A stretch of 64,000 bases of DNA from Anisakis pegreffii. Its lineage: Eukaryota; Nematoda; Chromadorea; Rhabditida; Anisakidae. The number at the start of each line of letters is the position of its first letter. Within the stretch, counting starts at the first letter, position 1. This document shows, in pieces, positions 36,019 through 46,950 of this stretch. The stretch lies in the NCBI GenBank assembly GCA_035041965.1, contig JAPYMA010003060.1:62001-126000 (forward strand), written 5' to 3'. Below the pieces are notes generated by a model, which was not told the origin of the DNA, searched no databases, and saw only the letters and a list, made by a program, of their open reading frames with translations. The position numbers and the translations under genes were made by a program.

Positions 36019-37604
36019 TCATTTTACACGTTGATGAAGAGTCAAATAGAGAGGAGCTTGAAGTGTCACGATGGCCTCATCCATTGCCACCTTTTTGAGA
36101 GGTTCTCCATTTGATCGATGGCGGGCACTGGCAATTGACATTGTACCGGTGAAAAGAAACAGTTTCGAGAATTTTTCGATTGCTTTCTGAAACTTTTCAG
36201 CATTCATGAATCGTTCCACTCCGATGCGGTTGGCATTCTAAGTATCTGAGTGCTATATTCAGTTAATATGACTAATTCTTCAACATTCCACTCTCACACA
36301 GTTGGCTGTGTACTTCAAGGTATTGCGGAAATAAGTTGTGAATGTGAGATGTGTTCACTCCTTGAAATAATCATTTTTGAGAACAATGCTAGTGTTAAGT
36401 CATGATAGCGGTATCGTACGAACGAGTGACTCACTTTGCAAATGTCCTCAGTTTATTGAGTCTCTCCCGTAACTGTGATGCAAAACGATACCTGAAACGC
36501 GAAACCAAAGTGAAATGTTCGAAGTTGGCTTCAACGGTCATTGCACTCACTTTGGTGGCCTTCTTTATCACCACTTCAAATCGTTCAGAAATTTCAAAAT
36601 AAAAAGAAAAATGACAAGGCTTCGCTTGAACGAAGACTGTGTAAATCTAAGAATGTGCACATCTATTATGAGCGCGTGGTCACTGCAGGGCAATCTTACG
36701 AACTGGAGGCATGGTCTTATTGTTTGGATCTGTTTCGAGCATATAATCACGACAACTTTTGGTGGTGATGTATAACGTAACGGTTCGGCCACGAACAAAA
36801 CAGGGATCATTCGCATCCACCAGTTCATTGACGTGCTTTCAAAGTCATTTCTCATTTTGACTGCACTCATGCAAAAACTTTCATCTGCTCCAGTGTGAAA
36901 TTTTCAGCTGCCACAAAAATTTTCATCGGAACATCTGCTCTCATGTATCATTAATTGCCATTCAGAATGCTTGGGGGAGGGTAATACCATTATCAAAATA
37001 CTGTATCAAGTCTAAGTGAAATGTGTAATGAGCACGCACAACATTGATTCCCAATGGTTTTGAAGAAGCAGATATAAGGTTACATCAAAATTTAACGAGC
37101 TAAGTCACATACATTTGGATGCGCTTCCTTCCGACATAAATTGTACGAATGAACGGCAAACAGGAACATATAAAATACGAAACATACCGATATCAATTAA
37201 CTGAATAATCCCGCATTCTCATTTTCTTGCTTACAATTAGCAATGTTACATCAAATTCGACTGAGATGTCATGTTCTTGATAATCAAAGTTTAACTTTCT
37301 CTTCTATTTATAGCAAAGACAATATAATAAAGTTGATCTGCAACAGGTTAGCCTAGTGTAAAGACTATTCGATAGCTGTTGACGTGAACTTCATTTCTAT
37401 CGATATTGTCCGCTTCCATTTCTCTCGAACTGAAGAATGAAAGAAGAGTATAAGATGGACGCGATGAAAGTGTCATTGAGCGTACCGTAAAATGGGGTTC
37501 ATCTCACCAAACGGACCTGCGCATTCGACAAACAAGAGAATTGAGAAGAAAGCGATGATCAAATACGACTGATTACTGCCCATTTTCCACGACTGCACCA
37601 TCAT
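36019..37604 (-). CDS. Unidentified secreted or membrane protein with signal peptide
   Basis: Minus-strand exons 37486-37604, 36879-36939, 36704-36835 and 36435-36646 join in phase (2, 0, 0). Exon 1 begins MMVQSWKMGSNQSYLIIAFF right after an AAATTTCAG site and contains a signal peptide ending near VECAG. Later parts include MKIFVAAENFTLEQMK, DANDPCFVRGRTVTLYITTK, a Cys shortly after, VFVQAKPCHFSFYFEIS and RYRFASQLRERLNKLRTF. Cysteines and alternating hydrophobic residues suggest a beta-rich, disulfide-bonded extracellular domain. A further coding-like stretch, 36019-36237, contains MNAEKFQKAIEKFSKLF and ends at TGA, but its phase does not fit the GTGAGT donor at 36434, so the 3' end is unsettled. 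One inferred intron is only 43 bases, and two acceptors are atypical (ATGAG, GAAAG). I do not recognise the family. Confidence 0.5.
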
Positions 37605-38659
37605 CTGAAATTTGCAAGTGATTGAGGCAGGTCTTTGTTGGATTGTTTAGCATCGCAAACGTTACACTGAAAGGATAGCGAATTAAATAAGCGTCAACTG
37701 AGCGAGTGGAAGCATCGAAAGGTTATGACGTTCAGTTTAAATACGATCGCATCAAGCAGATTGAAAATGAAATTAAATGTACGAGCAAATATATTAGGAC
37801 GTGATATCAAGAGATGTTTATTTATATTAAGCAATCTCAAGAAGATGACTGGCATGCTGACATGTTGGTCGTTTTTGCAGATGAGTGAATCGATCGAGAA
37901 GGAATGATAAACAGAGGCTGACAGAAATGAGAATGCATTATTGTTCGAATTTCGATTTTTGAAGAACATTCTGATTGACTTTCCTCCAATTGTACGTCAT
38001 GATGTGTTGCTGAGAGAAGACACGATGAGGTGCTAGAGGACACGAAATCCAGCTTCATCTTTAACGAGCAGCTGAAGCATCCGGTAAAAAAATGAAGTTT
38101 CCAGGATACCATCGATTGCTTTGGAATTGAGAAGATTAAGTCCATTTTTTAGAAAATTCCAATACCTACTAAACTACTTCTCAACATAATTTGCAATAAA
38201 CTCAAGAAGGAAACATGGAAATAAGTTGGAAATTGAGGAACAGATTCAGTTATCATGCTCATGTGATTTTGCTTCGATTGCAATATATACAAGAATCTTA
38301 CATTTGTCATTTTTGCTTGAATGCACCAATTTTCTCTTAAGAATAAATTGAATTTTAAGCTATCATTGCAGCGAGTGGGGATCATCAGAAACGCGCAACA
38401 AGATTGCGTTGTATCATTTACAGAAAGTGTTCACCAGACATAATGCCAGCATTGAAGTAATATGGTTTCCGGTTGCTTGATGCAATAGCATCATGACGTT
38501 CAGCGTTGTCTGATACACGCATTTTTGACGTCCTCATTGTAGTTACAAAATTTTATCTTCTTAACGACGTCAGAGGCTGTGTCATCGAGTTCAGCCATTT
38601 GGAGCGGTATAAATCACTTTAGTGAAACCAAGCAAAAACAAATTGAAGTGCGAATGTGA
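37605..38659. other. Intergenic, no gene recognised
   Basis: Overlapping open frames on both strands (37694-37969 -, 37725-37907 +, 37837-38145 -, 38149-38385 -) without splice support or motifs. It probably includes the promoters of the minus-strand secreted gene and of the plus-strand candidate at 38660. Confidence 0.4.
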
Positions 38660-38832
38660 ATGGATATGACTAAAGAAGATTATGAATCCAGGTAAGTACA
38701 ACCTTTTGATATGGAATAAAAGTCCAAAGGTGGTCGTCAGCGAGCTACTCAAGGAATGAGAGTGCGGAAAATGTCTTCAAGTGTGTTGAAAGTCAGGCTG
38801 CCAAAGAATTTACATTAAATGAAGATTCCTAA
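38660..38832 (+). CDS. Candidate small two-exon ORF
   Basis: ATG at 38660 opens MDMTKEDYES followed by a strong AG|GTAAGT donor (38691/38692, phase 2). After a very short intron a CCAAAG acceptor leads in phase to a 34-residue stretch (WSSASYSRNESAENVFKC and on) ending at TAA, 38830-38832. The total would be about 45 residues. The intron is near the minimum length and the acceptor is weak, so the first exon may instead splice to an exon that I have not found. No function is suggested. Confidence 0.25.
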
Positions 38833-41694
38833 AAGAATACATCACATTTTCATCTTGTAATCGATTCATTCAGTCATCCGTTGACGGCAAATGAATAATT
38901 TGTTTGATACACTCTTTCTATCACCAAATTTCCGCACTGAATTAATTTATTGTTGAAACATTCCCAGAGAGGGAATGTAACCTCTACAATGAAGTGCAAT
39001 GAAAACGATGAAGCCAAAAATCACAATCGCTTCAGAATGCTTGTGTAAATCCGTACGTTCATTTTGACTTGCATGTGAATATCCAGGTATCAGTGCAGTT
39101 ATTTTTGCAGTAATCGTTTTACCATTGAGAGTTCAAGATAATGCAACTTGAAAAATCAACATGGTAATAAAATAGCAATAGATTGCTGAAAGCCTCAACT
39201 AATTCAGTTATATGTGGTGATGACAACTTACCAAAAATCACAAGAGCTTTCGTGTAAACTGGTTTTAACCTTCATACATTGAAAATGTTTAAGTGTTTGC
39301 TGATAACTTCCGGAACGAACTAGTGAGGAAGCGGTCTCTTTCTAAATTATTTGTGGAAGTGTGATTGCAAAAAAGTTGTGAGTAGTCCATTAGGAGACGT
39401 CAAATTGATGATGTGCTACAAATGAAACGGCAAATAAAACGTACTGCCAAGAACGAATTGCTAATGTGCGAAATAAATACGATGTGAGATTCTTTTGCAT
39501 ATAATTCGATATTTTATGAAATAAGTGGCGAAAATATAGAAAGGAGTGTTGATTTAGAAAACGTTTGGTCGGAAACGACAGTCTTGAGAGCGGCTGAAGA
39601 AGCATAGGGAGGATTTTAGAACTAATTGGTTGTGAAACAAAAAGTAATTAGTTGTGACCATGTTCATATTTCACACAAGCGTAGGATTGGAAACAATACC
39701 TCATTCCTCATTAGTGATAACTACATCTCGTTGCGTATGTCATCACTAGTGGCTATAGATGTAACAGTACGGCGAATGAAACAATGGAGGCTTTACTCTG
39801 TTTCTTTTGCTCTTCCAGATGATATCTTTGTTACTGCATTTTCAATATAATGACGTTATCATTGGCTGTGCTCAAGTACCTGTCCTGGCTTAAGATGATG
39901 CATCATATTATAACATTCGAACAATTTAGGCCGAAATTGGTTTATCCAACAGAACGTTCACGAAAGCAAACCAAACACATACCAAATGGTCATGTTTTGA
40001 AAAAGAGTCAGTTTTAGCTGATTACATCACAGCACACGTTGCACTAAGATGCGTTTATGGAGTAATTCGTGTTTATCCATCAAACTGAGAGTACCTCTAC
40101 AATATTCTCATTGACAATTTCTTCTGAGAAAACTGATCCTCGGAGACATGTGAATGCAATATATGTCTTTATGATGTAAATTAATGAATGTCAAAAGTAT
40201 TAATGAGATGTCAACGAATGCAAGTTAGTAGTGAACAACGCAGTTGTGCTGCTGCAAATATTCCAGCGTTGCACAAATCGAGACAACTATGCATTCAAGA
40301 TAACGAATTGGGAACATGATGCTGATAATAAGTTTAATCACATGGAACTATATGAAATGCAAATAGAATTCGTTTCTTAAGAGACTGTAGTAGGTCTGTG
40401 TGAACGGGCGCCATCTGAGCATCACAAAAACGAATTGAATTTCAGTGGTGAGGCAAGAAGTTTTTTTGGAACGTTCGATAATAAATTATTTCCGATGATT
40501 CGGTGACGTAATTTGTCGTGCTTGAAGCACGGTGGTGCATAAAAGTAGCTCATGATGTGATGTGGAACTCTATTGGAAATAATTAATTGCATGAAAAAAT
40601 CGTGTTTTAATTAGGCAATGAGAAACACGCAAACGTTACGATGCTTACACACTCAACTCAGCTGCATTAATTTGATGAAATATCTCAGGTTTCGCTGCGG
40701 CGAACACGAGACATTCGAAAAAAGAACAAGCTTTATGGAAACAAAAAATAAACAAGCTTTCCTGTGCATTAACAAATTAAATAAGCTCTCCTGTTCATTG
40801 ACCGTTGACATACGAAATGAAGAGCAAAGAAGACTAGCAAGTGGATTGCATAACCAATGAATATTGCACTTGCGAATCAGTCATCGTGAAGAACAATAGG
40901 CGCTTAATGTGGATATTTTTGTGCAATAGCATAGAAAATCTGATTGTCGATTGTGCACTTGAGCATGATGATGGATTCCAGAAGTATTATGAAAGGTTAG
41001 TGGGAATGTAGAGATGAGAAGGCACAAAGCGCTGTCGATTAGGCTCGAATAAGTGAATAAAGGCAATAAAACCGATAAAGTACTGATGGATATGAATCGA
41101 AAGATGACTAGACTTGCTTAGCAATCAAATACCGCTCAAGTGTAGCGTAGTTGAAGCGTTAATACCGAATAACCATCTGCTCAAGAATGGAATTGAAAGC
41201 AGAATAAAACTTCAGAAAATTTCTCACTCAGATGAAAAAGATGTTTATGTTAATCACAGAGGATTACACCCCCACGACCGATCTCAATTAATCTCAAGTT
41301 TTATTAATTGCACTCTCGATAACATTCGCTACACGTCTTTCGCATAGATTTTTTCGTATGAATGCAGGATTACAGGACGGTGTATTTCAACGTGATCCGA
41401 TTAAATTAAACTGCAATTCATGGTCACGCTTGGGACCGTGCTTTCGCCTAGATTTGTGCTTAGTCTTAGAGGCACACTTAGGCGTTACTGGGTAAGAAAA
41501 AGGGGGAGAGAAAACGCTAGATGCGTACGAATTATGATGCATGTTGCCGCTCGTATCGACATGAATCGATGGACAGCAACAAATCCTCAGCAAACACATT
41601 CTTAGCAACTGTACGCGCACAGCCAAGCCTCCCTTTTCGTGATGTATTCATTATCCAGAATCATTCAGGTGGTTGTGCAGTCGTTATCCGAACG

Positions 41695-41760
41695 GGCTTA
41701 TCTTAGCGGACTTATCTTCGTATCTTAGCGGACTTATCTTAGCGAGCTCATCTTCGTATG
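41695..41760. repeat. Short tandem repeat, TTATCTTAGCG type
   Basis: GGCTTATCTTAGCG, GGACTTATCTTCG, TATCTTAGCG, GGACTTATCTTAGCG and GAGCTCATCTTCG follow one another, a degenerate array of about 14-base units. Confidence 0.7.
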
Positions 41761-42600
41761 AAAGCGGCGAATAGCTGCTACACGACCGGTGCGCACGATA
41801 CACCAAGTCGATTCGTAGCTTCGCTCTTCTTCTAACAAGTCCACATCAAATCTGAGCACTGAGTTTCAACTTGAAACTAAGCCTTAGTTTCAACCTAGCT
41901 TGAACCTGCCACTATGAAAAGGAAGAAAATCACTTTCATCAGCCAATGCAGGTGAGCTCCAGCGTAAATGCATCTTTGTTCCTGTTGTCAAAGGCATTTT
42001 TTAGTGGGATGAGAGGGAGACGATAGAATCGGAAGAATATCCCCGCGGACATTCCTGCCGAGAGAGGGGCCGTGATGATTTCTAATTGATCCTTAAGTCA
42101 ACGCTTGCGGGGAATTTCCACTCTCAGTACTTTGCGTTTTTAGCTTGATGAATATAATTTTTGAAGTTTACTTAGAGCACTTTTTTTGAGCAATGCAATG
42201 CAAACTACTTCAAGTCGCACAGTGTAGAGATGAATGATGTAGATTGTTCGTCGAAGGAGGACTAAATTTTATTGGAATAGAAGGAAAAAGGTTGACTGCC
42301 CTACCGTCGCAACCTACGAACTGCAGTAATACTGCATGAACTGATGTGCATGGATGGTGATAGGGATAGTTTGTTTGCAAACTCAGAATCCTTGGTGCTT
42401 GATCAGAACCAAAAAGGAACCAAAAAACCAACTTTCGAAACCAGCAACCAAAAACTAATCCCTACTGTCACTAGTAGTTTGCGTTCAAACATCAAAAATT
42501 AGTTCCATTAATCATTCGGGCTACAAAGCGCGACATTCTCGGATTTTACCCTGCCGCAACTCGGTGGATGCCGTCTTTGCCCTCCAGAAATCATCCTTTT

Positions 42601-42690
42601 CACAAGCCTAATCTCAAAATGCCCTCGTTTCCAATCCTTAGAGCACGTTTCCAATCCTTAGAGCACTTTCACAAGCCTAATCTCAAAATG
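42601..42690. repeat. A-B-B-A repeat block
   Basis: CACAAGCCTAATCTCAAAAT occurs at 42601-42620 and 42670-42689. Between the two copies, GTTTCCAATCCTTAGAGCAC is present twice in tandem (42627-42646 and 42647-42666). Both motifs are exact. A GGAACAAAAAGGAAT direct duplication follows at about 42737-42768. Confidence 0.8.
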
Positions 42691-42900
42691 CTAAAACATT
42701 CATCGTCAATATTAATGCTGTTCCACTACAATGATGGAACAAAAAGGAATTGGAACAAAAAGGAATAGAACGGAACGACAGTTTAAACGTCAGAACAAAA
42801 CATGCGTGAAAATTCAGGACGCGAGAGCAATTTCAAAAGGTGACGGTAGTGGAACACAATCAAACAGGATAGTTGAAAAGCAGAACACAGCAGAATTCTG

Positions 42901-44324
42901 AAGTGTGGAACAGAAGCAGTGCAAGGAGCAAATGACATGTGAATAAGAAATCCTACTATCGAGAGTGAGTCATCAGTTACAGAAATGAACTGCTCCGATA
43001 AATACGATGAATTACTGACATCAAAATTTATCGGTCTTAAGACTTTACAATCACTCATCAATAAACATTGAAGCGTGAGCATAGATGAGGAAATAGGCTC
43101 ATAAAGTGTTCATGAAAGCATGCTAGATTGAGAACTGATATGATAATTGGGTCCACCCATAATAGTTATACATGAAACAGATTTCTGCTCAGTGCTTTTT
43201 GGAGAATGAACAAATCTAATGAAGTCATTGAGAATGAGTGGAACATCTGAAGTCATCCATTTTCCATGCTTCAATGAATGAGCAATGCTTGAATCTATGA
43301 TTATGGCTGTTCCGAGTAAGAGATGAAACTGGTTGATAAGTTCGATCGGCAGCTGTATTTGGGCTGAAAAACAATTGTTGAATTACTTAGTTTCCGAACG
43401 TCATCAAGGTGCTTCTGACCAATTAACATGTAATAATTGAACAGGATATAAGGAGCATGACGCTCTATAGAACAGCGGAACTATCAACAAATGGAGACAC
43501 AAAAACAATTTGATTCAGCACTAATTATAGAGCCGTAAACGGAAGAGAACTCAACTGGAATAACATCGAATTAGCGAGAAAGTTTACACAAGAGATGATT
43601 TATGTGGTCAGTCTCGGCCAATTAAACGACTTATAGCATGTCAAATAAAGATTTGAGAATGCTTTTACGAGCTTCCAAGGGACTCAATGGGGCATCAAAT
43701 ATTTCTATTGCGTGTGCTCTGTCTATTGAGCACCTTTCGTTACCTTTTCTCCTGTTTGTCGCAACTCTTCAGTCCATTCGTCGGCTAATGCTCTCACCGA
43801 TCAGATAGGATTAAAGGCAATCCTTTTGAAACAGAACGGATAACGAATTCAACACTGTCGCATCTCTCTCTCTCTTTTGATGTCTCCAACGGTGATCATC
43901 AGAGTGATTACGAAGTTGCGCAGTTTTGACAGTCACCTTAATCAGTGGAATGCTATCAAACTCAACGTTATCATACTTAATCAATGGAATGAAGACAGAT
44001 GATTCCAAACGCTAATATGGTTAGCTGCGCGGAAAGAAGAATGCCGAGGAAAGTAGAATGTGATATTAGTGATATCGGTGATAACAGAGAGGCATAAACT
44101 CGTAATGAGTTTGATTTGCTGATTAAATAAACAAATGATCATACTCAACGTAAAAGTACACCTCCAGATGTTGAAATTGGAACATGAAGGGCCAATTTTA
44201 TCATTCTTATCTGCTGAAGCACTGCACATTCCATGGAAACTCTTTATGCACTAATCAGTGATGTTTCTGTTCTGCACTTTTGTCAAACTGTTCTATTGTG
44301 TTCCTAAAGTGTGGAACAGAAGCA
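42901..44324. repeat. Dispersed 18-bp direct repeat
   Basis: AAGTGTGGAACAGAAGCA occurs exactly at 42901-42918 and 44307-44324, each in a neighbourhood rich in GGAACA/TTCTGTTCC words. The copies may belong to one decayed repeat family. The 1.4 kb between them shows no gene. Confidence 0.45.
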
Positions 44325-46937
44325 CCACTAGTTCTATTCCGCCCCCAATTGTTACGTTCCGCTCTTTTTTCTAAACTATTCTGTTCTGTCTCCTCCAGGG
44401 GAGCAGGAATAGAATAGTTTGACTGGAATGGAAACATCGCTCTTATAATCGCAAAGTATTCTTCAGTTCGGTTTTAATTCCAATGCCAATAATAAATGGA
44501 GCTAAATGAGTGCAATCATGATGTCGACAATCACAAAACCGATAAATTCTTCTGCGCATTTGGGCATGAATGAATATTTTAGCAATAACTCCTCTATTAT
44601 GCATAGTTGTCCAGAAAGTGATCTGATAAATCGAAAAAGATTGTGAAACTGTTGACTAGTTTGACGTCAGCATTTGTCATTGTTGGCTGAATCATTTGAT
44701 TCCAAATCTGGGGTTCTGAGGGCTACAAAAACACTAACACTCGTCCGTCCGAGCGTAAGTGTTTGAATTGAAAGCATTTTGTCACATTAACAACCCACAA
44801 AAGTGAACCGACTATAGCTGGCATTTCAGTGTCAATATCTTGTTCGTGTAACTGCGTTCGTGTAACCTCATTCATTGTAAAACAAGCAGAAATGGGATCA
44901 ACATCTGCGTGAAGGTTAGCAAACAATTTAATTACATGGGTGATGACTAGGCTCAATTCAATCTATCATAAATGCCAACATTAAACGATCGTTTCACAGC
45001 CACGTGCATGTACTTCAAAACGACTACATAGGTGACAAAATTCAGCGGAAATCACTTCTGAATCCATTTCTAAGGAAAGGGCATTTCCCTAACCTTGCAA
45101 CATTTACGGCTTTTTCGTTATCACCGATGTAAATTTTCGAGATGTGTAATTTCATTGGACCCAAACCATTCGATTCTGTGCTATCATTCCCAATTCATTT
45201 CCTGTTTTCTAATCCATTCTAGGCTGACCAATATTTTTAGTGCAACTAATTGGTTGAGCTTCTCGCTCATTATTACAACATCAGCTGCCCGTCGTTGATA
45301 ACTGCTACGTTGACTGGTTGAGATGGTCATAAGTATAATATGATGCCACCAATCCGCAGCTGCTACCTTCTGAATTCTTCCTGTGCACTGAAAATTTGTT
45401 TAGAACATCTAGAGGTTGCCAAAAAAATTCCACACATCTGTTTCGTTTTCTACTGAATTGTGCACACTGATGCAGCTGATCCCCCGTCGAATGCTTTATG
45501 ATCCTTTGAGCACATTTTGGGAAATATTCAATATTTGAGCAGATGTTTCCTCAGTTTCTTCTCCTTCATCTCTTTCGGTATTCTTTTTCTCGTATGTTGC
45601 TCGTAGCGGTAAACTTCGATGTTCATGTTCTGCACTTGGGAAGTCTCAAACAGGAACAAAAACCAGTTCCACCTTTTATTTCGTCTGGTTTCATTCGCGT
45701 TCTGCGCATTCCTTCACCATTTCACTTGTAATCAATGGCGTAATTCTTAGAACATCGTTTACTATTGTCGAGACGCTTAACCTTGAAATTGACGATCAGC
45801 TCGACTCCATCAGATGTACTCGTCTGCTCATTTGTCATTTACTGACGAGTTGATATCATTCTGAACGCAATTATAACCTATGTTCTGCACTTTGAACGCA
45901 TTTATGTAGCAATCTAATCACTCACGAGTCAAATGAGCTTTCCCTTAAATTGTTTCATTTCAAACTGACAATTTCAATGCTTATGCAAACAAATCACTGC
46001 TTCAGAAATTCCTACACTCGTCTCGCCAATATGTAATTAAAGCGATTGTTTGACGCTGCTTATTCAATAATGACACTCAGTGTTGCTACACAAACTGTGT
46101 ATATTACTAAGTAATGTTACGTAAGTGTTGAGCGAACAACGGAAATCATTTTTCCAACAGATTGTTTGAGAATGTAGTTGTGATGGATTGATGTTAATGT
46201 GTGTGATTATAAGCATTTCATTATTAGTGATTCTTCCACTCAAAACATCCATAACTGAAATGCCTATCTACGTGTTGGTTACATGTTTATTTAGTTTCAA
46301 TTCTCAACAGCTCTTTTGACGCCAACGAACGCATTCCATTCATCAGAATGCAGTCCTTGAAGAGATTCGTCAAATCCTCTCAAATTCCTTCTTTAGTCCC
46401 TTTTTTGCCTTGTCATTGAACTTAATGAATTCTTATGTAGAGACACTAACGACTTGCTGAGTTCCTCATCCTCTTCTGCTGAACTCATTCAATTCTGTAA
46501 TCTGTTATGAATCTGCAATAAAACCACGTTTTTCGCGAATTGTTTTATTTTGAGTTGATGGTATGTTACTTTTTTAAGTTCTGTTCTATCGCTGGAAGAT
46601 TTGCGCTTGTGTTCCACATACTTTGGAAGCATTCTCGTTTTTACACTTTTTTGGTTTGTTTTCTCATAGCGATCGATCTTTTTCAAGAATCCTCTTCCAC
46701 GTGCGGTGCGAGCCGTCCGGCTATCTGCACCATTTTTTTCCAAATTGCTCTAGACTTGTGTAGAGCTGAAGTGTTTTGTTGTAATCCTGCAGAACAGAAT
46801 AGAGATATGATAGCAATGGCAAAAAGTGCGCACGTCTCAACAGTGTTTCATCACTGATAATTGAGAAGATAGATTTTGTTCTCATCGGAAGATTCTTTTG
46901 AGTTGATGTTGAATAGCTTAAAATAGCTCAACCAACG

Positions 46938-46944
46938 AGTTTCA
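46938..46944 (+). promoter_or_regulatory. Probable trans-splice acceptor before the receptor gene
   Basis: GTTTCAG lies about 6 bases before the ATG at 46951, a position typical of nematode spliced-leader addition. A cis-spliced 5' UTR intron is the alternative. Confidence 0.5.
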
Positions 46945-46950
46945 GTGATC

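Larger units (their letters stand above)
38833..46937. other. Gene-poor stretch of about 8 kb with local repeats
   Basis: No supported exon series on either strand. Open frames such as 40618-40860 (+), 41114-41347 (+), 42783-43082 (-) and 46540-46857 (+) lack acceptor/donor pairs in phase or recognisable motifs. Distinct small repeats (41695-41760, 42601-42690 and the 18-mer at 42901 and 44307) are listed separately. Confidence 0.45.
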
